The notes under the pieces: generated by a model | Database searches by the model: none | Seen by the model: only the letters and a program-made list of their open reading frames with translations | Told to the model about the DNA's origin: nothing | In this document: positions 33,574 to 42,813 of the stretch, in pieces | Position numbering within the stretch: the first letter of the stretch is position 1 | Layout: every line of letters starts with the position of its first letter | DNA from: DASPRG01 sp963796125 | GTDB taxonomy: Bacteria > Nitrospirota > Thermodesulfovibrionia > Thermodesulfovibrionales > SM23-35 | NCBI GenBank assembly: GCA_963796125.1 | Contig: CAWCKM010000050.1 | Coordinates: 1-64,000, forward strand | Reading direction: 5' to 3' | Length of the DNA: 64,000 bases | Made by a program: the position numbers and the translations under genes

Positions 33574-33788
33574 TTTACCGCCTCAGCCACGTCGCCTTCG
33601 GTAATGCCAAGTTTCTTGAGTTTCTCTCTTATTCCCTCAAGTGTCATATCCGCATGGGTTATCTTAACCGGCATAAGTATTATCGTTCTTTCCTTAACCG
33701 TAACGTCAAAATAATCCGTATCCGGAAATTCCTTGACGATCTCTTTTGGTAATGTGAGCTGATTTTTCGATGTTTTCTTTGCAAGCAT
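33540..33788 (-). CDS. AbrB-like antitoxin
   Basis: An 82-residue protein with a SpoVT/AbrB swapped-hairpin start (AKKTSKNQLTLPKEIVKEF..DYFDVTVKERTIILMPVKI) and a helical C-terminus (LEGIREKLKKLGITEGDVAEAVKWARKKVRQ) that would bind the PIN toxin. It precedes and overlaps the toxin gene, the standard order for a type II pair. Autoregulation by the AbrB domain is expected. Confidence 0.8.
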   Translation of the reverse strand: MLAKKTSKNQLTLPKEIVKEFPDTDYFDVTVKERTIILMPVKITHADMTLEGIREKLKKLGITEGDVAEAVKWARKKVRQKR

Positions 33789-35210
33789 GTTTCCTTACCT
33801 CCTTACTGTAAGGATACCTTATTAATCAGATAAAAGGCAATGTAGAAATGCAATCTTATTAACATTATCTGTTGCAGGCCGCTCCTCTTAAGACGATTAC
33901 TCTGAATGCTCCGGTATTCGCAACATATGCTAGTCGAACTTTTTACTTCGAAGAAGGAGTATATGATATGCGTGAATACAACTGACGAACTGTTATCACA
34001 TGATACTCTTGCAGTACTGTTTATAACGCAAGCAAATAATCGAATTACTTGCTGTGACGCCTGTCATTCGCCTCAGGGTAAGCGATGACATAGGCGGACC
34101 AGAAGCATTTACTTCGGTCGTGGTTCACGACAGAGGAATGTATATTGACGAATTCCATGAAACTTCAGTATCAGACCGATCGGAAGATGTGCAACAAATC
34201 GAAGTCTGCGGTGTTGCCTGCATGCTTCGCGTAATCAATGACAGAGGCGGACCCGATGCATTTACTTCAAATGTGGTGCATGCGAATGGCGACACTAAGG
34301 CCTCGCGCCTGCTGCAGAAGCCACATATGCTATCGGCAGCAGGGTAAATACCTGCCATGCTGCCTAATATCATCGTTTTTCATGAAACAAGGAAAGGTGC
34401 CTCAGGCATTCAGGGCAAAAAGAGGTATCGAGCTGTCAGACCTCACCCAGGCCCTGTTGAGCATTTCGCCAAGGCCGGTAGGACTGATGTCGACCGGAAA
34501 TTTCAGGGCAGCAGTTCGTCCCCCCGAAGTCTCCCGTGCTGTGCGGACGTCGGCATAGGCATATGACGATGGATCAAGCGAAGCTTGGATCAGACGGCGG
34601 AGATCATCTTTGCATTTCGTCCGAAGAGCCGGTGCAGATGATGAGCCCCAAATGATTACCTCGGACGATAATGACGCTGAATAGGTGCATTCTAGCTGCA
34701 TAACTGACAATATCTCCCTCGGCGGATTGAGTGATCTGAGTTCGGAGCAACACGGAAACGCATACGGTGCTGGAGACTGTCATCACACACGAAGCATACA
34801 ACGCATGGCAGCTCTCGGGGACATCGACGTGACGTTCAAAGATATGGGCTTTGGAGAAATGTCTACTAGTATGTCAAGCTCCAAAGCACCGGCGGACTTC
34901 GAATAAGCGTCATTCCGCTGCGGCAGTTGCGGAATGACGTGTGAAGGACTAAGCCGCTGCGCCAGATATGGCGATTCGAATAATTCTCTCGGTGTTTTTT
35001 CTATCGAATTGAATATGGTTTGGATGGAATCTGCCTTTTTTTGACCTGCATGAGATCACTCCTGAGATGAAAACAGAGGTTGGGATTGTGTCCATTGTGG
35101 CAGGGTAGTACACCAAGGGGTGATTTCAGACAACAGGAGAGTATGGCGAAACAGAATGCTGTTTTCGCAGGCTGATGGAGATATGATTTTTATGTTGTCA
35201 ACGGTGTTCA
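33789..35210. other. Unexplained region with a 153-bp repeat and palindrome
   Basis: About 1.4 kb without a supported gene. Frames of 60-108 codons occur on both strands without ribosome-binding sites. Two copies of a segment with GGCGGACC..GATGCATTTACTTC (34083-34136 and 34236-34289) are 153 bp apart, a multiple of three. A perfect 11-bp hairpin with CGTCATTCCGC arms is at 34908-34939. It looks like decayed or non-coding accessory DNA next to an IS91-type element. Confidence 0.5.
34908..34939. repeat. REP-like palindrome (TCATTCC/GGAATGA family)
   Basis: Arms CGTCATTCCGC and GCGGAATGACG, perfect over 11 bases, around a ten-base loop. Similar GGAATGAC-ending hairpins occur at 42609, 56663 and 57998. 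Confidence 0.65.
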
Positions 35211-36402
35211 TCAGTATTGATGTGGAGGGCCATTGCACCTAAAAGGAAGCAGAAGCTCTACCCTGAGAATCGTGCCTTTCTTGCAAACCGGACAAGTAGT
35301 GATATCAATACCGCAGATTCTGAGCAACTGATCCTGCCAGGTCTCTGGTTTTTCTTTTTCTTTTGTTACGGTTTTACAACTGCCAATGAGCTCACGGCAT
35401 AGGGCGATGTTGTCTTTACGGCTTCTGTTTGCCAGAAGTCCGAAGTGTCTTATGCGCACATATCGATGGGGCAATACATGAAGAAGGAACCTTCTTATGA
35501 ACTCATCGGCCTTGAGAGTCATGGTCTTTTGTTTATCACCATCGGCATAGTCCCGCCAGCGGAAAGAGACATTGCCGTCCTGGACCTTGAGGATACGGTT
35601 ATTACTGATAGCGATCCTGTGGGTATATCTGCCCAGATACTTAAGGACACCCTCAGCGCCGTCAAAAGGTGGCTTGCAATAGACAACCCACTTTTTATGG
35701 TAGAACTGTCCTCTGAACATTTCAAAGACATCGGGGTTCTTTCAGATGACGGATGCCGCCGGGGAAGATAAGATCACCCGATTCAAAACTGCTTTTGAGA
35801 TAGTCCAGGAACTTGCCCCTGAACAACGAGGACATAACCCTTACAGGGATGAAAAACCCTTTTCTGCATGACACCCAGCGACTTCCATCGGGAGATAGTC
35901 CGCCGCCGGGTACGACACAGTGAATATGGGGATGATCCATAAGGTTCTGTCCCCAGGTGTGAAGGATGCCGATAAACCCTATGTATGCGCCAAGATGTTT
36001 CGGATTATTGGAGAGTTCCATAAGCGTCTCGGAGACCGAGCGGAATAGTATGTTGTACATTACCCTCTGATTCATGATGACCAGGGGATTTAACTCTGAT
36101 GGTATGGTGAACACTACATGGAAGTATTGAATGGGCAATAGGTCTTCGCATCTGGCCTCAATCCACTTCTCTTTCTGCAGGGTCTGGCACTTGGGACAGT
36201 GCCGGTTCCTGCAGGAGTTGTAGGAGATATCCACATGGCCGCAGCTATACTTATACCTATGCCCGCCAAGGATTGCAGTCCTGCACACCTCAATGGCATG
36301 CATGGCGCGCAGATGATTAAGAGGCATCGGGTGAGATCTTCTATATTCTGGACCGTGCAGACGAAAGATATCCGCCACCTCAACGCCCTGAGACGTCCGC
36401 AT
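35211..36402 (-). CDS. IS91-family (Y2, HUH) transposase, frameshifted
   Basis: Two frames form one transposase of about 395 residues. The first (36402-35722) has the zinc finger YKYSCGHVDISYNSCRNRHCPKCQ and the HUH motif in LMDHPHIHCVVPGGGLS; the second (35720-35211) has the conserved VLKYLGRYTHRIAISNNRI (catalytic tyrosine region) and FIRRFLLHVLPHRYVRIRHFG. A one-base shift lies between. IS91-type elements move by rolling-circle replication and can carry flanking DNA. It follows a tyrosine recombinase gene by 20 bases; that pairing is known in some IS91 relatives. Element ends are not identified. Confidence 0.85.
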
Positions 36403-36422
36403 CGAAGATACCGCTAAAAGCT

Positions 36423-37265
36423 TTAAAACTCTTCGGGTATACTATCGAGGGGACTGGTGACCTGTGCCAGGTTCATCTTGCTGACATGAAGATAAACGGT
36501 CGTGGTCGTAGGAGACCTGTGGCCCAGGAGCAACTGGACATGGTGCAGACTGGTCCCCGCTTCAATCAAATGAGTCGCAAAGGAATGCCTCAATGTATGT
36601 GGGCTTACCGGTTTTGTTATGCCGGCGCACTCTTTGGCTTCAAGGAATATCTGTCGTATCGAACTTATACATATATGGGTGCCTTCCTTTTGCCCTTCAA
36701 ACAACCATTCTTTCGGACGATATGCTCTCCAGTACTGCCTTAGACATTCAAGGGCGGTCTGGGACAGGATGGTGTAGCGGTCCTTGCCCCCTTTGCCCTG
36801 CTGCACTCTTACCATCATCCGCTTGCTGTCGATATCGCTCACCTTAAGGCATGCCGTTTCACTTATCCTGAGGCCCGCAGAATAGGTGATCGTCAGGATC
36901 GCCCGGTGCTTGAGATTCTCTATGACGGAAAGCAAAGTCTTGACTTCAGATAGGTCCAGAACCACCGGAAGCTTCTTTTTCCCTCTGGGACAATGTATCT
37001 TCTCTACGACCTCTTCCCGTTTCAACGTGTGCTTGTACAGAAACTTCAGACCCTGGTAATAAAACCGGTATGTCCCCTTGGCTAACTTCCGCTCATTCAA
37101 AAGATAAAGAAGATACTCCCTGAGTTCCTTCTCTCCAAGTTGCTCCGGCGACTTGCCAAAGTACTTCGCATAATTGCTTACTTCCCTCAGATAAATCTTT
37201 TGGGTTTTAGGGGTAAGCCCCTTCAACTGAAGATCTGCCAACATCTGTTCTCTCAACGTGCTCAT
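36423..37265 (-). CDS. Tyrosine recombinase (integrase) of the IS91-type element
   Basis: A 280-residue XerD-like recombinase. N-terminal SAM-like domain (MLADLQLKGLTPKTQKIYLREVSNYAKYFGKSPEQL); catalytic residues in TYSAGLRISE (Arg), KGGKDR, SPHTLRHSFATHLIEAG (His-x-x-Arg), LLGHRSPTTTTVYLH (His and Tyr). It is intact. It is encoded just upstream of the transposase and likely co-transcribed; its exact role in the element is not established. A good ribosome-binding site (AGGAGGT) precedes ATG 37265. Confidence 0.9.
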   Translation of the reverse strand: MSTLREQMLADLQLKGLTPKTQKIYLREVSNYAKYFGKSPEQLGEKELREYLLYLLNERKLAKGTYRFYYQGLKFLYKHTLKREEVVEKIHCPRGKKKLPVVLDLSEVKTLLSVIENLKHRAILTITYSAGLRISETACLKVSDIDSKRMMVRVQQGKGGKDRYTILSQTALECLRQYWRAYRPKEWLFEGQKEGTHICISSIRQIFLEAKECAGITKPVSPHTLRHSFATHLIEAGTSLHHVQLLLGHRSPTTTTVYLHVSKMNLAQVTSPLDSIPEEF

Positions 37266-37792
37266 ATCACAACCTCCTTTGAATCAATATGCGCCGACGA
37301 ATGTCGACGGTGAAACAAAGGAGATTGTAAAAAGACTTCGACTGATCAACAAGGGGGATAATAACGGACTAACTTCTACAACCCAGAAAAAGCTTTATCT
37401 TTCTATAAAAGGCTGACGGCTCGTAACCACCGCGCAGCCGGGGTTTCTAGGAGAAGGTGTTACTTCGTGTACTAAATAACTTATTAAATCGCTATGATCC
37501 TCATGCTTTTACTTTTAAAAGTTTATATGTAAATCGTGAGATTGATCACTTCTAAGTTTTGAAAGAGCTCAGTTAATTAATAAACAGTGGGGCTCAAAAA
37601 CGGGGGAGCGTAATGCATGTGATACCCTCGTGGGCTCCGCTTTAAATTCTGGAATAGTGATAATGTTTTGTTGAATGAATACCTTTTAAATGAATAAGAG
37701 AAACTTATCATGATTTTTTAGCGGAAAAATATCACGATTTTTTCGGTATCTTTAACAAGATAAAAGTTTGTTAAGGAAGGGAGAAATTTACC
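37266..37792. other. Intergenic region between integrase and PPC protein
   Basis: 527 bases with no gene. It holds a direct repeat TATCAYGATTTTTT (37706-37719 and 37730-37743, 24 bp apart) shortly before the PPC gene, which may be an operator. The remote part probably contains one end of the IS91-type element. Confidence 0.5.
37706..37743. repeat. Direct repeat of TATCAYGATTTTTT (possible operator)
   Basis: TATCATGATTTTTT at 37706-37719 and TATCACGATTTTTT at 37730-37743, one mismatch, 24 bases apart, 50-90 bases upstream of the PPC start. The spacing is about two helical turns. Confidence 0.5.
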
Positions 37793-38722
37793 ATGAGACT
37801 ACAATCGTCAGGAGGATATGCGAAAGTGCTTATGTCAAGGAGCTTGATAGTCATACTCATCTCAGTTTTCGTGCTTATTTGGATAGGCTTTTCCTCAGCT
37901 GTTGAAGTGCCTAATAATGCAGTAATGTGTCAGACATCGCCTATAACGATAGGGGGGGAGCCAGTTACCGGCAAGATTGAGACGACTGACTGTGTATCGT
38001 TGAAGTATGGAATAGGCTGGAACTCAGATCTTTATACATTTACAGGGTCAGTGGGAGACCAGGTATTGATATTAGTGAATTCCTCGGCGTTCAACACGAA
38101 TATCGTGCTGTATGACCCGAACGGACTGAAAGTTCAGAATGAATCCACTCGTATACCACGCGGAAGCGGTTATTACACCCTTGCAACGACAGGGACATAT
38201 ACGGTAGAGGTGACTTCGTACAATGCAGGATCGACGGGGATGTATACTTTGAAATCTGCGAAGCCGGGAATATGCAGCACGACGCCTATGACGATAGGGG
38301 GGGAACCAGTTACCGGCAAGATTGAGACGACTGACTGTGTATCGTTGAAGTACGGAATAGGTTGGAACTCAGATCTTTATACATTTACAGGGTCAGTGGG
38401 AGACCAGGTATCGATATTAGTGAATCCCTCGGAGTTCAACACGAATATCGTGCTGTATGACCCGAACGGACTGAAAGTTCAGAATGAATCCACTCGTATA
38501 CCACGCGGAAGCGGTTATTACACCCTTGCAGCGACAGGGACATATACGGTAGAGGTGACTTCGTACAATGCAGGATCGACGGGGATGTATACTTTAAAGT
38601 CTGCGAAGCCGGGGATATGTAGCACGACGCCTATGATCGATAGGAGGGAGATAGTTACCGGCAAGATTGAGACGACTGTAATGAATATGTCTGAATCTTT
38701 TTATCTCTTACCCCCTTTTTGA
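37793..38722 (+). CDS. Exported protein with two duplicated PPC-like repeats
   Basis: A 309-residue secreted protein; signal segment at residues 17-38 (LIVILISVFVLIWIGFSSAV). Two nearly identical 115-residue repeats follow, each a pre-peptidase C-terminal-like beta domain (SDLYTFTGSVGDQV, TNIVLYDPNGLKVQNESTR, SGYYTLATTGTYTVEVTSYNAGSTGMYTLKS). A third copy begins and is cut after TGKIETT, running into unrelated sequence and a stop. DNA copies differ by only a few bases, so duplication is recent. The protein is probably truncated at the 3' end. Role unknown; PPC domains often mediate binding in secreted proteins. Confidence 0.75.
   Translation: MRLQSSGGYAKVLMSRSLIVILISVFVLIWIGFSSAVEVPNNAVMCQTSPITIGGEPVTGKIETTDCVSLKYGIGWNSDLYTFTGSVGDQVLILVNSSAFNTNIVLYDPNGLKVQNESTRIPRGSGYYTLATTGTYTVEVTSYNAGSTGMYTLKSAKPGICSTTPMTIGGEPVTGKIETTDCVSLKYGIGWNSDLYTFTGSVGDQVSILVNPSEFNTNIVLYDPNGLKVQNESTRIPRGSGYYTLAATGTYTVEVTSYNAGSTGMYTLKSAKPGICSTTPMIDRREIVTGKIETTVMNMSESFYLLPPF
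37946..38680 (+). repeat. 345-bp tandem duplication, third copy truncated
   Basis: Copies start near 37946, 38291 and 38636 with an exact 345-bp period (115 codons). The third copy stops after about 42 bases and then diverges. Confidence 0.85.
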
Positions 38723-39032
38723 GACGACCTGTATTTAACCTCAACTACAGAAGAAAACTTCTGGCTTTGAAATCTTGTCATGTTCACTTTCTATGTGAAG
38801 GAACTACTCCACGGGTTATGTCCTATTTTTTGTTATACACATAATTGACAACTGACTCAACAAATTATTATCGTTAAATGACTTAATCGGCAATGAAAAA
38901 CGATAAGCCGTGATTCCTGCTCTGCGAGTTGTAGATTGGACGAATTGGGATTGAAGAATTAATCAACTTGCTTTCAGTTTTAATAAAGGCAGGATCAGTA
39001 TAAAAGATAATGCTTAGGCAGAAAAGGAACAT
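38723..39032. other. Intergenic region before the diguanylate cyclase
   Basis: 310 bases with no gene. AT-rich, with a TTGACA at 38846 but no convincing -10. No hairpin followed by a T-run was seen. Confidence 0.5.
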
Positions 39033-40229
39033 TTGAGAAAAGCTATATTCATAATCAGTGCCTGTTGGATTCTGTTGGTGAGCATATCATTTTTATGGAA
39101 TTACTCGAGCGCTAAAAAAGGACAGGAAACAATTGCATTTCAGACAGCAAGAAGTTTTTTTGATCAGATTGTAATAACCCGACGATGGAATGCAGGCCAT
39201 GGTGGAGTGTATGTTCTCATAAACGACGACACGCATCCCAATCCATACCTTGAAGATCCTCTAAGAGATATAGAAGTCAATCGAAATTTAAAACTTACCA
39301 AAGTCAATCCCGCTTTTATGACCAGACAGATTGCTGAAATTGCCGCACAACAGAAAGGGATATATTTTCATATTACCAGTCTGAAGCCAATACGTCCTGA
39401 AAATAAGCCAACAGCACGGGAAGAAAAGGCTTTAAAATCTTTCGAAACAGGCAGAAAAGAAATTGGTGAAATCATTACCGGGGAATCGGGAAAATACTTT
39501 TTTTATATGGCCCCTCTCATAACGGAGAAAGGGTGTCTAAAATGTCATGCTAAACAAGGGTATAAAGAAGGAGATATTCGAGGGGGCATTAGTGTAACCT
39601 TGCCCTTCTTACCAATATTACCACTCATGTCGCTAATAATAGGTCATTTTACAATAGGCTTGTCTGGTATATGCGGAATCGTCTTTTTTGGAGTGAAGCT
39701 TGACAAAGCATATAAAAAAATAAAGCAGCAGGCTGTCATCGATGCATTAACCGATATTCCTAATCGCCGAAGTTTTTCAGAGCAGATACTGAGAGAATTC
39801 CGTGACAGTCGAAGGAACAAGTTACCTTTGTCTGTCATTATGTGTGATATCGATAATTTTAAATCCTATAATGATACTTATGGACATAATAAAGGAGATG
39901 AATGCCTCAAACAAGTTGCCCAAATTATAAAGAGCACGTTACAACGACCCCGTGACTTTTGTGCCAGATACGGTGGAGAAGAATTCGTTATCATTCTGCC
40001 TGATACCTCAAGAGAGGGCGCAGTGTCTGTAGCCGAAGAGATCCGGGAAAATATTCAAAATACAAAAATCCCACATCCAAAATCATTACCATTGGGTGTT
40101 GTCAGCTTAAGTTTGGGTGTTTCAACAATGCCAAGCGATGTGTTTATATCCCCTGAGGAGTTGGTTAAACAAGCAGACAAAGCTTTATATATGGCAAAGC
40201 AAAAAGGTCGGAATCGTATAGAAATATAG
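39033..40229 (+). CDS. Diguanylate cyclase with haem-binding DUF3365-like sensor
   Basis: A 398-residue membrane protein with TTG start at 39033 (AAAGGAAC upstream). TM helix at residues 5-23, an extracytoplasmic sensor of about 160 residues (Tll0287/DUF3365 type) with one c-type haem motif CLKCHAKQGY near residue 170, a second membrane region (LPFLPILPLMSLIIGHFTIGLSGICGIVFFG), then a GGDEF domain with active-site YGGEEFVI and an RxxD inhibitory site in RPRDFCARYGGEEF. It makes cyclic di-GMP, likely in response to redox, NO or oxygen sensed by the haem. It lies next to the exported PPC protein. Confidence 0.88.
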   Translation: MRKAIFIISACWILLVSISFLWNYSSAKKGQETIAFQTARSFFDQIVITRRWNAGHGGVYVLINDDTHPNPYLEDPLRDIEVNRNLKLTKVNPAFMTRQIAEIAAQQKGIYFHITSLKPIRPENKPTAREEKALKSFETGRKEIGEIITGESGKYFFYMAPLITEKGCLKCHAKQGYKEGDIRGGISVTLPFLPILPLMSLIIGHFTIGLSGICGIVFFGVKLDKAYKKIKQQAVIDALTDIPNRRSFSEQILREFRDSRRNKLPLSVIMCDIDNFKSYNDTYGHNKGDECLKQVAQIIKSTLQRPRDFCARYGGEEFVIILPDTSREGAVSVAEEIRENIQNTKIPHPKSLPLGVVSLSLGVSTMPSDVFISPEELVKQADKALYMAKQKGRNRIEI

Positions 40230-40351
40230 GGTGAAGGAAGAACGTTAAATTCATTCTTATTGACGGCTAACACGCCCTTTTCTTCCTGGACCATCAGAAT
40301 CTTCTTTTCAATCATCTTAACAGGAATCAGTTAAAACCCAAGAAGCTTTTA

Positions 40352-41119
40352 TTATTTCCCCTCTTTCCCCCATTTGTCCAAAAAAGGTTTAATCAAGTCT
40401 ATTGGTACAGGAAATATGATTGTTGAGTTTTTCTCGGTAGCAATCTCTGTCAGGGTCTGGAGGAACCTGAGCTGTAAGGCAGACGGTGCAGTTGCGATGA
40501 TATTTGCGGCATCTGCAAGCTTCTGTGAAGCCTGGAACTCTCCTTCTGCATGGATTATCTTTGCCCTTCTTTCACGTTCAGCCTCTGCCTGTTTTGCTAT
40601 TGCCCTTTGCATCTCTATTGGCAGATCAACATTCTTTACCTCCACTGCTGTAACCTTTATTCCCCAGGGTTCTGTCTGGAAATCAATCACCTTCTGCAGT
40701 TCTGCATTGACTTGTTCCCTGTTTGTAAGAAGGTCATCGAGCTGGCTCTGACCAAGGATACTCCTGAGCGTTGTCTGAGCTATCATTGATGTTGCATATA
40801 AGAAATCCTCTACTTCTGTAATAGCCTTTATCGGTTCAATGACCCTGAAATAGACAACAGCATTCACCTTAACTGAAATATTGTCCTTTGTTATTACATC
40901 TTGAGATGGAACATCCATTGCAACGATACGAAGGCTCACCTTCACAAGCCTATCAATTATGGGCCAGATAATGACAAGTCCCGGACCTTTTACGGGAATA
41001 ACCCTTCCAAGCCTGAACACTACTCCCCTTTCATACTCTCTCAAGATCTTTATTGCGCTTGAAAGAAAATAAAAGCCTAAAATAATGACCAGAGAGAAAA
41101 CCCATGAATGATGGTGCAA
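40352..41119 (-). CDS. Slipin / SPFH-domain membrane protein
   Basis: A 255-residue stomatin-like protein. N-terminal hairpin membrane segment (WVFSLVIILGFYFLSSAI), SPFH domain (REYERGVVFRLGRVIPVKGPGLVIIWPIIDRLVKVSLRI, VTKDNISVKVNAVVYFRV, TTLRSILGQSQLDDLLTNRE) and a coiled-coil helix (AIAKQAEAERERRAKIIHAEGEFQASQKLADAA). It forms oligomers in membrane microdomains. It is 102 bases from the nfeD gene on the same strand, the normal slipin-nfeD pairing. Confidence 0.93.
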   Translation of the reverse strand: MHHHSWVFSLVIILGFYFLSSAIKILREYERGVVFRLGRVIPVKGPGLVIIWPIIDRLVKVSLRIVAMDVPSQDVITKDNISVKVNAVVYFRVIEPIKAITEVEDFLYATSMIAQTTLRSILGQSQLDDLLTNREQVNAELQKVIDFQTEPWGIKVTAVEVKNVDLPIEMQRAIAKQAEAERERRAKIIHAEGEFQASQKLADAANIIATAPSALQLRFLQTLTEIATEKNSTIIFPVPIDLIKPFLDKWGKEGK

Positions 41120-41221
41120 ATGGCATATTTACCTCCCTTTCTTAATCGTGATGCGTGATGAGTAACGAGTGATGAGTTTCATAAATATTTCTTTCACCAA
41201 TTACTCATTACGGATCACATA

Positions 41222-42515
41222 TCACAGTTTTTTTACTTTTACCTTCAAATCCGAGACTGCCTCAACTATTACTTTTTCTCCCTTTGCTATAGGCTCATCG
41301 GAATATGCTGACCAGCGTTCACCGTGTAATAGTACCATACCTCCATCTTTTGTTATCTCGGTATACGCAACACCTTGAGCTCCCGTGAGACCTTCAGAGC
41401 CGGTAACAGGTTTTCTCTTATATGCTTTGTAGGCAAGCCCAAATGTGAGGGAAAAGAACAGAGTTGTTATGAAAACAGCAGGAAGAATAATCGCGAGCGA
41501 GAGTTTCATAAATGGAGCAGGGGACTCAAAGAGCATAAGTGAACCTATAACCATAGCGATGACCCCTCCGATAGTAAGTACACCATGGGATATGATCTTT
41601 ACCTCGAGGATGAAGAGAATGATGGCAAGGATAATCAGCAAAAGCCCTGCATAATTCACCGGAAGTGTCTGGAAAGCATAAAAAGCAAGGATGAGAGAAA
41701 TTCCTCCCAATACACCGGGGAAAATTGCACCCGGGTTTGTAAGCTCAAAGAAGAGGCCGTAAAAGCCGAGGAGCATGAGGATATATGCGATGTTCGGGTC
41801 AGAAATGAGGTTGAGTATTCTGTATCTGAACCCCATTTCTTCTCTGACCACTACCGCATTTTTCGTATTCAGAACCTTTTCACCCATGACCGTCCTAACC
41901 TTTCTCCCATCTATATCAGCAAGAAGAGAGTTCAGGTCTTTACTGACAAGGTCTATAACGCCTTCTTTCAATGCCTCTGCCTCTGTTGCAGAGATGCTCT
42001 TCCGTACTGCGTCCTCTGCCCATTTTGCATTCCTGCCGTTCCTTTCTGCAAGAGACTTTATATAGGCTGCAGCATCATTCGTCGCCTTTTCAGCCATCGT
42101 CTTTATCCATCTTCTCTCCGATACCTACTGGATGGGCTGCACCGATATTTGTACCCGGCGCCATAGCTGCAACATGGGCAGCAAGTGTTATGAATACACC
42201 TGCAGAGGCTGCCCTGCTCCCGCTTGGTGAAACATAGACAATAACAGGCACTTCACTTCCGATGATATCCTTCACAATATTTCTCATGGATGTATCAAGT
42301 CCTCCCGGTGTATCAAGCTCGATGACTAATGCCTCAACCTTTTTCTCATTCGCCTTTTTAATACTCTTTCCGATAAATTCTGATGCTACAGGATTTATAA
42401 CTCCATTGACGGTAATGACCATGACTTCCCGTTTTGGCTCTTCCGAAAAGATAGAAGACGAAAGAAGAGATAAGAAAAGAATTAGAAAAATGAAAAGTAA
42501 AGTTCGTTTAAGCAT
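41222..42515 (-). CDS. nfeD: NfeD1 membrane serine protease (frameshifted)
   Basis: Two frames give one NfeD1 protein of about 430 residues. The first (from ATG 42515) has a signal peptide and the ClpP-like domain: EALVIELDTPGGLDTSM, catalytic serine in SPSGSRAASAGVFITLAAH. The second starts MAEKATNDAAAYIKSLAERNGRN (catalytic lysine region), then four to five transmembrane helices (IAYILMLLGFYGLFFELTN, ISLILAFYAFQTL...) and the C-terminal OB-fold (VLLHGERWSAYSDEPI). The join is at about 42095. It is the usual partner of slipin, cleaving it or similar membrane proteins. Confidence 0.88.
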
Positions 42516-42573
42516 ATCGATCATTGATTCTTACGACATAACCGTTCTCCACAGCCAATCTTTTTCTCTGTCA

Positions 42574-42625
42574 CTCCCGCTTGATCGGGAGTCCTTCCGA
42601 AAGAAAGATTCCGGACAAGCCGGAA
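42574..42625. repeat. Pair of short palindromes (REP-like)
   Basis: CTCCCG/CGGGAG around CTTGAT at 42574-42591, then TTCCGG/CCGGAA around ACAAG at 42609-42625, followed by TGACA. The second ends with the GGAATGACA motif of the family at 34908, 56663 and 57998. Confidence 0.6.
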
Positions 42626-42740
42626 TGACAAAGTCACAACTGGGATAAGACATTAGATTAGTGTAGCTCATTAGACTGCGAACTTCGCAGGCTTTCATAA
42701 AAAATTATAGACCTTAGAGGAATAAATTACAATAAAGAGG

Positions 42741-42802
42741 TTCATTAAAGACCTCCCCTTTTCCCCTCCTTGCCAAGGAGGGGATTGGGAAGGCTTAATG
42801 AA
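42741..42802. repeat. Nested REP-like palindrome after fhs
   Basis: Inner perfect arms CCCCTCCTT/AAGGAGGGG around GCC (42763-42783); outer arms extend to CATTAA/TTAATG. It lies just past the fhs stop at 42814 on the minus strand. Confidence 0.65.
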
Positions 42803-42813
42803 AAAACAATCTT

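Noticed and set aside
34054..34347. Plus-strand 97-codon frame with internal repeat
   Set aside because: The repeat is real in DNA, but both strands are equally open and no ribosome-binding site exists, so coding is unproved.
37390..37460. Possible riboswitch (GC-rich fold with GTAACC and CAGCCGGGG)
   Set aside because: Loosely recalls the 3' half of a c-di-GMP-I riboswitch but lacks the 5' half and conserved loop; it is also not next to a gene start.
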